From NCBI GenBank assembly GCA_019313025.1, contig JAFDCA010000438.1, forward strand, positions 1 to 8,786: a DNA stretch of 8,786 bases, given 5' to 3'. Source of the DNA: Deltaproteobacteria bacterium. GTDB lineage: Bacteria > Desulfobacterota > Desulfobacteria > Desulfobacterales > UBA11574. The notes under the pieces are model-generated. The model had not been told where the DNA came from and did no database searches. It was given only the letters and a program-made list of their open reading frames with translations. Below, piece after piece: positions 1-6,394 of this stretch. The first letter of the stretch is position 1. Each line of letters starts with the position of its first letter. The translations under genes and the position numbers were made by a program.

Positions 1-1069
1 TATCCGGCGCAGCGCCGGTTCCGCCGTAACTGCCGTCTAAATGAACCACATGGGCTCCGGCATAGTAGCTGCCCACTGCCACCATATCCACATCCGTTGG
101 GGTGGAGACTTTGACGGAAACCAATACGCGCGGATTGATTTCCTTTACCCAGTCCACATGCTTTTTATGATCTTCCACCGAATAGACACTATGGAAAGGA
201 AACGGTGAAAATAAGGCATTTCCCACCACCGTTTCCCGCATGGCAGCAACTTCGGGGGTTACTTTATCGCCCAGCAAGTGGCCACCCAATCCAGGCTTGG
301 CACCCTGAGCATATTTGAATTCCACCATGGGGGAAAACAAAATGGTTTCTTCTCTGACCCCGAATAAACCCGTGGCGATTTGAGTAATGACATGCTCGGC
401 ATATGGGAGCAATTCAAGGGGATAACCGCCTTCTCCGGTGCAGGTCAACGTATTCAGCAGCTTCGCTGCCCGTGCTCTAGCCACCATGACCGATAGTGCA
501 GTGGAGCCGTAGGACATGCCGCCGCCGTAACAGGGGATGCCGTTGACCAGCTCTGGTCTTCCGTCGCCGCGTTTGTTCAATACAATGCTGGTGTCGATGT
601 CCTCATCATCGAGGTTAAGGTAGTCATCCGGGTCCGGTGTTTTGAATCGGATTTTATCAAAACCGCCGCCTGAATTGCCGAGGTTGTATTCCAGGTCGAC
701 AACGGGAAGGTTTGCGGTTTCCGCCATTTCCCAGTGTGCAATGAGCATCTCTGACGTCCAGCGATAATCTCCTAATGTTTCCAGAATCGGATTGCGCCGA
801 AGTGTCAGGGCCTGTTCCGGACAACGATCTATGCAGAAAAAATCGTTTTCTTTGCATTTAAAACCGATACATTTGTAATCCTTGGGGCGCAAAGGTTTTG
901 AGTAGATGTCATATCGCGGATGCACCCCATAAGGACACAGCTGGGCGCACAACCCGCATGAGATACATCGGGCATTTCGCCGAATTGTATATTTGCCAAT
1001 GGGATTACGAAATCGATCCGGTACCTGAACGGTTTTTGGGAATTGAAAGTGAATGTTATTTTTTTTCAT
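1..1069 (-). CDS. Glutamate synthase-like FMN/Fe-S protein (GltB2 type), 3' end outside window
   Basis: An open frame runs from the ATG at 1069 to the left edge (356 codons seen), so the C-terminus is missing. The N-terminus carries two Fe-S motifs: a ferredoxin motif C35-x2-C38-x2-C41-x3-C45, and a second, irregular set C67-x4-C72-x6-C79-x3-C83. Next comes the FMN-binding glutamate synthase barrel, shown by GGGMSYGS, TGEGGYP, AQGAKPG (K258), SVKVS (K320) and DGSYGGTGAAP at the edge. There is no class-II glutaminase domain before the barrel, as in archaeal-type split glutamate synthases. The family makes glutamate from 2-oxoglutarate and ammonia using reduced ferredoxin or NAD(P)H; whether this member does so is unproven. 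It starts 3 nt after the stop of the upstream gene, with AGGA about 11 nt before the ATG. Its first 120 residues resemble that neighbour (NPIGKY against HPIGKY; a shared TLGD), so the two are paralogues. The family call is firm and the substrate is not. Confidence 0.85.
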   Translation of the reverse strand, partial: MKKNNIHFQFPKTVQVPDRFRNPIGKYTIRRNARCISCGLCAQLCPYGVHPRYDIYSKPLRPKDYKCIGFKCKENDFFCIDRCPEQALTLRRNPILETLGDYRWTSEMLIAHWEMAETANLPVVDLEYNLGNSGGGFDKIRFKTPDPDDYLNLDDEDIDTSIVLNKRGDGRPELVNGIPCYGGGMSYGSTALSVMVARARAAKLLNTLTCTGEGGYPLELLPYAEHVITQIATGLFGVREETILFSPMVEFKYAQGAKPGLGGHLLGDKVTPEVAAMRETVVGNALFSPFPFHSVYSVEDHKKHVDWVKEINPRVLVSVKVSTPTDVDMVAVGSYYAGAHVVHLDGSYGGTGAAPD

Positions 1070-1072
1070 GGT

Positions 1073-2485
1073 TTATTTTAATCCTGCTATTTTTCTTTTA
1101 CCGAAGATGGGGCCGAAACTTTCCATTTCCAGATCTTCAAACCACATGGACCGGCCGACCTCACCCCTGAGCCTTCTGGCCTCTCGGATTCCCATGGCGC
1201 CCATCACTTCAATGAGCTGGTTGTGCCATGCACCCATCAGATTAATCATTCTCTGACTGCCCCATTGGGGATCGATGGTGTTGTCTATTTTTGCAGGACA
1301 TGACAGATCTTTTCGACAACGGTAACACAATCTGCATTCCAGAGCGATGAGCAACGGGACGTCCACAATAACACCGTCGGCACCGCAAATGATGGATTTG
1401 GCCATATGCTCGGCCATGGCGATGCCACCCGAAAATACGAGGTTGATTCTTTGTCTGACAAAACCATTTACTAGCTTTAGATGAATCTCTCGAATCATTT
1501 CCTTTAAAAACCGGGGATGTTCGGCATTCAGTTCGTTACCGTATTCGTCTGCAAAAATATGAAGGGTGTCCACTTCTAACGCCGAAAGTTTCAAAGCACG
1601 GGATGCAGCATCGGCATCCATGGGAATACGGACCATCAGAACAATATCCGGTTTTATTTTACGGATGTTATGAATGGCATCTTCGATAGTTGTGTCAAAA
1701 GCCAGCTCAGCCACACGACTGTTGAGAATAAGAGCCTGGTAATCCATGGTATTGTTACAAGTCAGACTGGGAATCAGGTTTCGGGCGTAGGGTAAAAGCT
1801 TATCTGAATAATCTTCAGGTCGAATGATCAGCAAGGTGCCGAGAACTTGGGCTGCCTTGACCGCTGATTCAATAATCGGTTGATTGACAATCAGGCTTTC
1901 CGGTATCTGAAACATTAAAGGTATTGGAATCTCCAGAATCGGAAGTGCTTTTGAGGCCAAGGACATATCGTCATTAAACTTTAAAGGGGATATCCTGCGG
2001 GAAATTTCGATACAGGTATTGATATACTCCCGGCCGTGGATGCCGTCCCTTGTGGGTCGAACAATTTCGGACATGTCAGTCCACATGGAATCGAAACCGG
2101 CGGATACAAACGGGCCTCGATAACCCGCCCCTGAAACCGGAATCTTTCCGGTATGGGCCTGATACCAGAGTCTGTGAATAATATCGGGACGCCAATACTC
2201 ATCTCCCAACGTACGGTATTCCGGATTTATCACCCGGGAAAAAATGCCTCTTGTGCATTCCTGGACACAACGAAAACAACTGTGACAGGCATATAGGTAC
2301 TCAGGTTCGCCCATGGTGCTCATGTGAAGGTAGTTATCCTTGAAAATACCGTAAACGCATTTTTTCTTCACACACTCTCTGCAGCTGCCGGCGCAGTCCT
2401 CTCGGAACTCAACCGTGGCATACTTGCCGATGGGATGGTGTCTTGGTTTAGCGGTTTTAATGGGTATATGATACTTTTTGGGCAT
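1073..2485 (-). CDS. Glutamate synthase-related dicluster Fe-S protein with degenerate FMN barrel
   Basis: This is a complete 470-residue protein with GGAGAG about 5 nt before its ATG. The N-terminus has two [4Fe-4S]-type motifs: C31-x3-C35-x2-C38-x4-C43 and the canonical C67-x2-C70-x2-C73-x3-C77. The middle contains WTDMSEIVRPTRDGIHG, a stretch seen in glutamate-synthase-like proteins. The C-terminus matches the end of the GltB barrel: SGG (352-354), GADGVIVDVP, then C384-x2-C387-x2-C390-x5-C396, where GltB carries its cluster cysteines, and then a helical MGAMGIRE tail. The GltB catalytic motifs are not kept. AQGAKPG is absent, SVKVS is replaced by MVRIP with Arg286 for the Lys, and GGTGA is replaced by an unrelated YGNEL. 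With three predicted Fe-S clusters it looks more like an electron-transfer partner than an enzyme. It probably works with the FMN-bearing paralogue encoded 3 nt downstream and perhaps with MetF/MetV/MvhD upstream. The role is inferred. Confidence 0.85.
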   Translation of the reverse strand: MPKKYHIPIKTAKPRHHPIGKYATVEFREDCAGSCRECVKKKCVYGIFKDNYLHMSTMGEPEYLYACHSCFRCVQECTRGIFSRVINPEYRTLGDEYWRPDIIHRLWYQAHTGKIPVSGAGYRGPFVSAGFDSMWTDMSEIVRPTRDGIHGREYINTCIEISRRISPLKFNDDMSLASKALPILEIPIPLMFQIPESLIVNQPIIESAVKAAQVLGTLLIIRPEDYSDKLLPYARNLIPSLTCNNTMDYQALILNSRVAELAFDTTIEDAIHNIRKIKPDIVLMVRIPMDADAASRALKLSALEVDTLHIFADEYGNELNAEHPRFLKEMIREIHLKLVNGFVRQRINLVFSGGIAMAEHMAKSIICGADGVIVDVPLLIALECRLCYRCRKDLSCPAKIDNTIDPQWGSQRMINLMGAWHNQLIEVMGAMGIREARRLRGEVGRSMWFEDLEMESFGPIFGKRKIAGLK

Positions 2486-2520
2486 TTAACTCTCCAACAT
2501 TAATCAAAAATCATCAATTC

Positions 2521-3444
2521 TCAGGGTCTTGGCATCAAGCCGGCCGATTCGACAATTTCTCCAACAATTTCCTCCCATTCGATGGCCATGATATGAACCC
2601 CATGCACCCCTTCAATTTCACGGAGTTCGGCAATGGTTTCCAGACATATTTTAAGGCCTTCTTTCGTCGCCTTTTCCTTGGGAACGTCCGCCATCCGATT
2701 AATCAACGCTTCGGGCACATCCATTCCGGCGACCTTGTTGTTCATAAATTTTGCCATACCGGCGGATTTTAAGGGGGTAACGCCGCCTAAAATATAGACT
2801 TTTTCGGTTAGGCCTTCTTCCCGGGCCATTTTCATCCATTCTTTGAAGCGATCCATATTATAGATACACTGGGTTTGAATGAAATCAGCACCCGCATCGA
2901 TTTTTTTGGCCAGGCGAATCACGCGAAATTCAAAAGGGTCGGCAAACGGATTGGCCGCGGCACCGATGAACATTCGGGGGGGATCATTCAAATTAAAACC
3001 GCTCATGTCTTTGCCCTCATCCCGCATGGTTTGAACAGTCCGGATGAGATTCATGGAATCAATATCGAAAACATTCAAGGCATCCGGCTGGCTGCCGAAA
3101 CTCTGGTGATCTCCTGAAAGGCATAAAATATTTCTGATACCCAATGAATAAGCCCCCATAATGTCCGATTGCAATGCGATTCTATTTCGATCCCGGACGA
3201 CCATTTGCATCACCGGCTCCAGACCCATCTGCAAGAGATGCGCACATGCTGCAATGCTGGACATTCTCACAATGGCGGTCTGGTTGTCGGTGACATTAAC
3301 GGCATCCGCATATCCGTTTAATACTTCGCCTTTTTTACGGATGACTTCAGGATTTGACCCCCGTGGCGGACCGCATTCTGCGGTAACGGCAAATTCTCCT
3401 TTTGCTAAAATTTCCTGCAGCCTGCTCATAGGTTTTTCGCTCAT
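2521..3444 (-). CDS. metF: 5,10-methylenetetrahydrofolate reductase
   Basis: A 307-residue TIM-barrel flavoprotein that interconverts 5,10-methylene-THF and 5-methyl-THF in the methyl branch of the Wood-Ljungdahl pathway. In a sulfate reducer it may run in the oxidative direction. Visible family marks are Glu23 in TAECGPPRG (matching the catalytic Glu of E. coli MetF, EFFPPR), the flavin/folate segment LCLSGDH with Asp112, FIQTQCIYNMDRF, YILGGVTPL, and the C-terminal GVHIMAIEWEE. The length is normal for the short bacterial form. The start ATG overlaps the end of metV by four bases (ATGA, 3441-3444), giving translational coupling, and GAGAGGA lies 9 nt upstream. An internal Met6 is a possible alternative start. 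The adjacent metV and mvhD-like genes support the form that takes electrons through an Fe-S partner rather than directly from NADH. Confidence 0.93.
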   Translation of the reverse strand: MSEKPMSRLQEILAKGEFAVTAECGPPRGSNPEVIRKKGEVLNGYADAVNVTDNQTAIVRMSSIAACAHLLQMGLEPVMQMVVRDRNRIALQSDIMGAYSLGIRNILCLSGDHQSFGSQPDALNVFDIDSMNLIRTVQTMRDEGKDMSGFNLNDPPRMFIGAAANPFADPFEFRVIRLAKKIDAGADFIQTQCIYNMDRFKEWMKMAREEGLTEKVYILGGVTPLKSAGMAKFMNNKVAGMDVPEALINRMADVPKEKATKEGLKICLETIAELREIEGVHGVHIMAIEWEEIVGEIVESAGLMPRP

Positions 3445-4109
3445 ATCATGTGATCCTCTCTTACCATTTTTCTTGGGCCGCCTGAAAGGCTGGTTTGCCA
3501 GTTTTTGGGGGGAACATAGACCCGTAAATTCTCCATTTGACCCAATATATTAAGTCGTTCGATGATCATTTGCCAGGCACAATCGGTTTCGGGATTGACT
3601 TCGCATTTACCGTTCTGTGATCCACCGCACGGACCGTTTAAGAGTTTTTTGGCACAACGGGTCACCGGACAAATTCCGCCGAATATGGCGAGTTTGCAAT
3701 CACCGCAGCCGGCGCATTCCTCGGTAAAGACCCCCTGTTTTTCCAGAACACCGATAAAGGTGGTGTTGACTCCCGGAAGTACCGGGGTTTTGACGAACCG
3801 TCTGGCCAGCGCTTGGACACCGGCACCACAAGCCAGAGACAGTACACTTTCGTTTCTGGAGATGGCCGGTGCCCCTTCTTGGATGAATTCGTCTTCACAT
3901 TGGCGCTCAACAGTAAATTCTTCAATGTGGATTTCTTTACCGTCTTTTTTGCAGGCCAGTCTTAAAGAAGATGCAAGTACAGCCACCTCGTCCTCACCTC
4001 CGGCAAAACAGGTTTTTACACAGGTGCCGCATCCCATAATCAGAATTCTTTTATAGGGTGCGATGATTGTCTTGATTTCCGATATGGATTTTTGTTCTCC
4101 AACTATCAT
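3441..4109 (-). CDS. metV: Methylene-THF reductase partner subunit MetV (MTHFR C-terminal domain family)
   Basis: A 222-residue cysteine-rich protein. The first half has C27-x2-C30-x3-C34 (GCGTCVKTC), then C71 and C94. The C-terminal part carries the family block C132-x2-C135-x2-C138, C147, C152, LNGPCGG (C161), C169 and C177 (DCAW). This is the MetV / MTHFR_C type, which forms a stable complex with MetF in acetogens such as Moorella and binds metal (Zn and/or Fe-S). It likely supports folate binding or electron delivery to MetF. The ATG at 4109 has GGAG 8 nt upstream, inside the end of the preceding gene. The downstream end overlaps metF by 4 nt. Which cofactor sits on which cysteines cannot be read from the sequence. 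Confidence 0.9.
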   Translation of the reverse strand: MIVGEQKSISEIKTIIAPYKRILIMGCGTCVKTCFAGGEDEVAVLASSLRLACKKDGKEIHIEEFTVERQCEDEFIQEGAPAISRNESVLSLACGAGVQALARRFVKTPVLPGVNTTFIGVLEKQGVFTEECAGCGDCKLAIFGGICPVTRCAKKLLNGPCGGSQNGKCEVNPETDCAWQMIIERLNILGQMENLRVYVPPKNWQTSLSGGPRKMVREDHMI

Positions 4110-4122
4110 TGATCGACTCCAT

Positions 4123-4527
4123 TCATACGGCCGGATTGGGACCTATTACGGCCAGATTTTTCAATACGTTTTCCATTGTTTGATTAACTGTTGCGATGTC
4201 TCCGGAAGCCATATTGTCTAAAAACAAGCGTCGACCGTCGAGTCCGATTTCATCCAGCAGATGTTGGACCCATGCCACGCGTTTTTTTGCCCGTATGTTG
4301 CCTTCGAGATAACGGCACTGCCCTTCGGGACATACCATTACAATGACTCCGTCAGCCCCGGCTTCAAAGGCTCGAAGCAAAAAAACATCCTTGACCATGC
4401 TGGAACAAGGCATCTTGACGGTGTGAATCTCACACGTATTCTTGTCGTCCAAGGCAAATTCGTCAGCATCGCCGAATGCGTTGATACAATGAAACAGTGT
4501 TATTTTAGGTTTAAAGTTTTTAGTCAT
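4123..4527 (-). CDS. MvhD/FlpD-family iron-sulfur electron-transfer subunit
   Basis: A 134-residue protein, first gene of the left operon. It has the core of the family once called 'F420-non-reducing hydrogenase iron-sulfur subunit D': VKMPCSSMVKDVFLLRAFEAG, then GADGVIVMVCPEGQCRYLEGN. Cysteines are C14, C32, C41, C66 and C71. Family members carry a [2Fe-2S] cluster and pass electrons between HdrA and a hydrogenase, a formate dehydrogenase or MetFV. The N-terminal segment of the family usually has paired cysteines (CxxC-like). Here only C14 is visible (LFHCINAF), so the cluster ligation may differ. The frame stays open upstream to an ATG at 4617, but that extension contains the leader hairpin and its residues do not look like the family. 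The ATG at 4527 has a good AGGTG site 7 nt upstream. metV starts 13 nt after the stop. Confidence 0.85.
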   Translation of the reverse strand: MTKNFKPKITLFHCINAFGDADEFALDDKNTCEIHTVKMPCSSMVKDVFLLRAFEAGADGVIVMVCPEGQCRYLEGNIRAKKRVAWVQHLLDEIGLDGRRLFLDNMASGDIATVNQTMENVLKNLAVIGPNPAV

Positions 4528-4534
4528 TTTCGCG

Positions 4535-4539
4535 CACCT
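4535..4539 (-). promoter_or_regulatory. Ribosome binding site that fixes the MvhD-like start
   Basis: On the minus strand AGGTG lies 7 nt before the ATG at 4527. It supports the 134-residue form over a start at 4617, which would begin inside the 3' arm side of the leader hairpin and has no comparable site. Confidence 0.6.
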
Positions 4540-4592
4540 AAATGCATTATTGTTTGACCCCGAATAACAAGTTTGTGATGACAGAACAGTGC

Positions 4593-4640
4593 AATAAAAA
4601 AAGACGCCTTCATCCACTTGTTATGGAAAACGACGTCTTT
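4593..4640 (-). terminator. Terminator-like hairpin in the leader of the mvhD-metV-metF operon
   Basis: On the minus strand AAAGACGTC (4640-4632) pairs with GGCGTCTTT (4608-4600). The helix continues through a G-A mismatch, two pairs, a U-U mismatch and UCCA/UGGA (4627-4624 with 4616-4613), closing a 7-nt UAACAAG loop. The 3' arm runs into seven Ts (4602-4596), then ATT. This is the layout of an intrinsic terminator, but it sits 66 nt before the first start codon and about 50 nt after the predicted transcript start. It therefore suggests attenuation or the 3' end of a small RNA. In the opposite direction the arm is followed by GTCTTG, so it would not end a rightward transcript. Confidence 0.6.
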
Positions 4641-4666
4641 GTCTTGAAAAACTCCGGATTGTTGTT

Positions 4667-4680
4667 GCACAACCTTGTGC
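4667..4680. repeat. Perfect 6-bp inverted repeat near the left-facing transcript start
   Basis: GCACAA-CC-TTGTGC is a perfect dyad with a 2-bp spacer, roughly +12 to +25 relative to the predicted start of the leftward transcript. It could be a repressor operator in DNA or a short RNA hairpin with a GCAC/GTGC stem. On the plus strand it is followed by GTTTTTAT, but no rightward gene precedes it that would need a terminator. Confidence 0.4.
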
Positions 4681-4698
4681 GTTTTTATGTGAGAAATA

Positions 4699-4727
4699 AA
4701 AATAAATGCCATGAGTTTGTTTGTCAA
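4699..4727 (-). promoter_or_regulatory. Sigma70-like promoter for the mvhD-metV-metF operon
   Basis: On the minus strand a perfect TTGACA (4727-4722) is followed after exactly 17 nt by TATTTT (4704-4699, four of six consensus bases). The predicted start is near 4692, giving a leader of about 165 nt before the MvhD-like ATG. No better candidate was seen closer to the gene. Confidence 0.55.
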
Positions 4728-4824
4728 CATAAAATTTTGATTATTTGAGTTTTATTCAAAAAATACGCTTCATTTTAAACAACATCAAAGAATTTGGGTT
4801 AAAAAAATTAGTGTCACTTAAAGG

Positions 4825-4853
4825 TTGAATTTTTGATTTAGAACAACTATAGC
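4825..4853 (+). promoter_or_regulatory. Possible sigma70-like promoter for the purF-like/carB operon
   Basis: TTGAAT (4825-4830) and TATAGC (4848-4853) are separated by 17 nt, each matching four of six consensus bases. The start would be near 4860, about 84 nt before the ATG at 4944. The region is AT-rich, so chance matches are likely. Confidence 0.4.
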
Positions 4854-4943
4854 GAGAGAAAAAAAATATTTTAGCTCTGAGACAAAGTGACATATCCGAT
4901 TTGAAATGCACCGTATGCAAATGCAATTGCTAAAGGGGGTTAC

Positions 4944-6347
4944 ATGGGGGGAATATTTGGCGTTGTATCAAAAGATGATTGTACCAATGATCTGTTTTAT
5001 GGAACGGATTATCATTCTCATCTTGGGACCAAACGAGGAGGGTTGGCCACAAAAAATTCTGAAGGCTTCTCTCGTTCCATTCATAACATTGAAAGTAATT
5101 ATTTTAGGTCCAAATTTGAATCGGATCTTCCCAAGCTTCTTGGAAACCAAGGGATCGGAGTTATCAGTGATTACGATGCACAGCCGTTGATCTTCAGATC
5201 TCATTTGGGGAGGTTTGGCATTGTTACCGTGGGCAAAATAAATAACATTGACGAGCTTGTCAAAAAAGCTTTTAGAAAAAAAATCCATTTTTATGAAACA
5301 AGTGGTGGGGATTTAAGTCCAACGGAGACAGCTGCAACATTAATTTGTGAAAAAGATTCTTTCGAAGAAGGCATACAGCATGCCCAAGAACTGATTAAAG
5401 GGTCCTGTTCGATGCTTCTGCTTACGGAAAAAGGTGTTTATGCTGCACGGGATAAATTGGGGAGAACGCCGATCGTTATTGGTGCCAAAGACGGTTCTTA
5501 TGCCGCTTCCTCCGAAACGTGTGCATTTTTGAACCTGGATTTTGAAATTGAAAAATATCTGGGACCTGGTGAGATTGTCTTCATGACCGCTGAAGGGTGC
5601 GAACAGAAAAAGGAACCCGAAAAAAAGATGCAGATATGTGCGTTTTTGTGGGTGTACTATGGTTATCCTGCTTCAAACTATGAAAATATTAATGTTGAAT
5701 CTGTAAGAAACAGATGCGGCGCTGCTCTTGGAAGAGAGGACGACACCGAAGTCGATTTTATCGCCGGTATTCCGGATTCGGGAACCGGGCACGCCCTTGG
5801 TTATGCCAATGAGAAAAAAATCCCCTATGTAAGGCCTTTTGTAAAATATACACCGACATGGCCCAGAAGCTTCATGCCTCAGGACCAGAGTTTCAGAGAT
5901 CTTGTGGCTAAGATGAAACTGATCCCCATCAGAGAACTCATCGAAGGAAAAAAGATTCTCTTTTGTGACGACTCTATTGTCAGGGGGACACAACTACAGG
6001 ACAATATTCAGATTTTATACGATTTAGGGGCTTTGGAAGTGCACATGCGTCCAGCCTGTCCCACCCTGATTTATCCATGTGAATTTCTCAACTTTTCGGC
6101 ATCGCGATCGACCCTTGATCTTGCAGGACGAAAAGCAATCAAAGAGCTTGAAGGCACAGATGATAAATTTTTACATGAATACGCAACGTCAAGTTCAGAA
6201 AAGAACAAGGCCATGGTGGACAGAATTCGTAAACGCCTACGACTGACATCCTTAAAATATCAAAAGCTTGAAAATCTCGTGGACGCTATTGGACTGCCAA
6301 AAGAAAAGTTATGTACCCACTGCTGGGATGGAAGCAGCTATTTCTAA
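4944..6347 (+). CDS. PurF-like amidophosphoribosyltransferase homologue lacking glutaminase residues
   Basis: A 467-residue protein with the two-domain layout of PurF: an Ntn-type glutaminase fold (about 1-225) and a phosphoribosyltransferase domain (about 230-430). The PRPP loop CDDSIVRGTQ (341-350) is intact, as are PDSGTGHALGYA, RSFMPQDQ and KMKLIPI. Four cysteines sit where Bacillus-type PurF binds a [4Fe-4S] cluster: C232, C379, C457 and C460 (LCTHCWDG). PurF transfers glutamine-derived ammonia to PRPP to start purine synthesis. Here the mature N-terminus is GGIFGV instead of CGI, so the nucleophile is absent. The oxyanion NG pair reads VGK (96-98), the DSE-type motif reads SPTE (125-128), and the usual HVRYS arginine segment reads VISDYD. 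It should not hydrolyse glutamine in the usual way. It may use free ammonia or a partner, or make another product. AAGGGGG lies about 4 nt before the ATG. carB follows after 47 nt with no terminator between. I give no symbol because true PurF function is doubtful. Confidence 0.88.
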   Translation: MGGIFGVVSKDDCTNDLFYGTDYHSHLGTKRGGLATKNSEGFSRSIHNIESNYFRSKFESDLPKLLGNQGIGVISDYDAQPLIFRSHLGRFGIVTVGKINNIDELVKKAFRKKIHFYETSGGDLSPTETAATLICEKDSFEEGIQHAQELIKGSCSMLLLTEKGVYAARDKLGRTPIVIGAKDGSYAASSETCAFLNLDFEIEKYLGPGEIVFMTAEGCEQKKEPEKKMQICAFLWVYYGYPASNYENINVESVRNRCGAALGREDDTEVDFIAGIPDSGTGHALGYANEKKIPYVRPFVKYTPTWPRSFMPQDQSFRDLVAKMKLIPIRELIEGKKILFCDDSIVRGTQLQDNIQILYDLGALEVHMRPACPTLIYPCEFLNFSASRSTLDLAGRKAIKELEGTDDKFLHEYATSSSEKNKAMVDRIRKRLRLTSLKYQKLENLVDAIGLPKEKLCTHCWDGSSYF

Positions 6348-6394
6348 TCTGAGCCGATAATCCATTAACCTGAAAAGAACTGAAAGGAATTACG

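Larger units (their letters stand above)
4593..4692 (-). ncRNA. Candidate structured leader or small RNA (about 97 nt)
   Basis: If transcription starts about 7 nt past the predicted -10 box and stops at the U-run, the product is about 97 nt with two hairpins. The first is the short stem GCACAA/TTGTGC (4680-4667), and the second is the long terminator-like stem. AAAAAC (4686-4681) could pair with GUUUUU (4652-4647) or with GUUUU in the terminator 5' arm (4631-4627), giving a possible alternative fold. I do not recognise it as a THF, SAM, T-box or c-di-GMP riboswitch. Either a cis attenuator or an independent sRNA fits. Confidence 0.35.
4528..4943. other. Divergent intergenic region with promoters and leader structure
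   Basis: These 416 bases hold no supported protein gene. They are much more AT-rich than the flanking genes. Reading from the left gene outward they contain its leader with a terminator-like hairpin (4593-4640), a perfect inverted repeat (4667-4680), a left-facing promoter (4699-4727), a weak TTTGA-N7-TCAAA dyad (4744-4760), a right-facing promoter (4825-4853), and an untranslated leader of about 84 nt before 4944. That last leader has three ATGCA copies (4906, 4915, 4921) of unknown meaning. Short open frames here on both strands lack ribosome binding sites. Confidence 0.75.

Noticed and set aside
3562..4056. 164-codon plus-strand frame opposite metV
   Set aside because: It is antisense to a confidently assigned gene with a full family motif set, and the product resembles nothing recognisable.
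4524..4730. 68-codon minus-strand frame whose TGA overlaps the MvhD-like ATG, suggesting a leader peptide gene
   Set aside because: It has no ribosome binding site, its start overlaps the -35 to -10 region, and it reads through the terminator-like hairpin. The overlap at the end looks like chance.
4542..4748. 68-codon plus-strand frame in the intergenic region
   Set aside because: It lacks a ribosome binding site, is antisense to the leader hairpin, and the sequence is better explained by the promoter and RNA structure.
4744..4760. TTTGA-N7-TCAAA dyad between the divergent promoters, considered as an operator
   Set aside because: Only five base pairs in AT-rich DNA with no recognised regulator match; too weak to list as a site.
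4906..4925. Three ATGCA copies before the purF-like gene, considered as a direct-repeat regulatory site
   Set aside because: The copies are short, unevenly spaced (9 and 6 nt) and in AT-rich sequence; chance is a sufficient explanation.
4944..4955. Possible frameshift at the G-run after the ATG that would restore a Cys at position 2
   Set aside because: The frame is open for 467 codons from this ATG with a good ribosome binding site, and the other glutaminase residues are also lost, so the missing Cys fits a real family feature.
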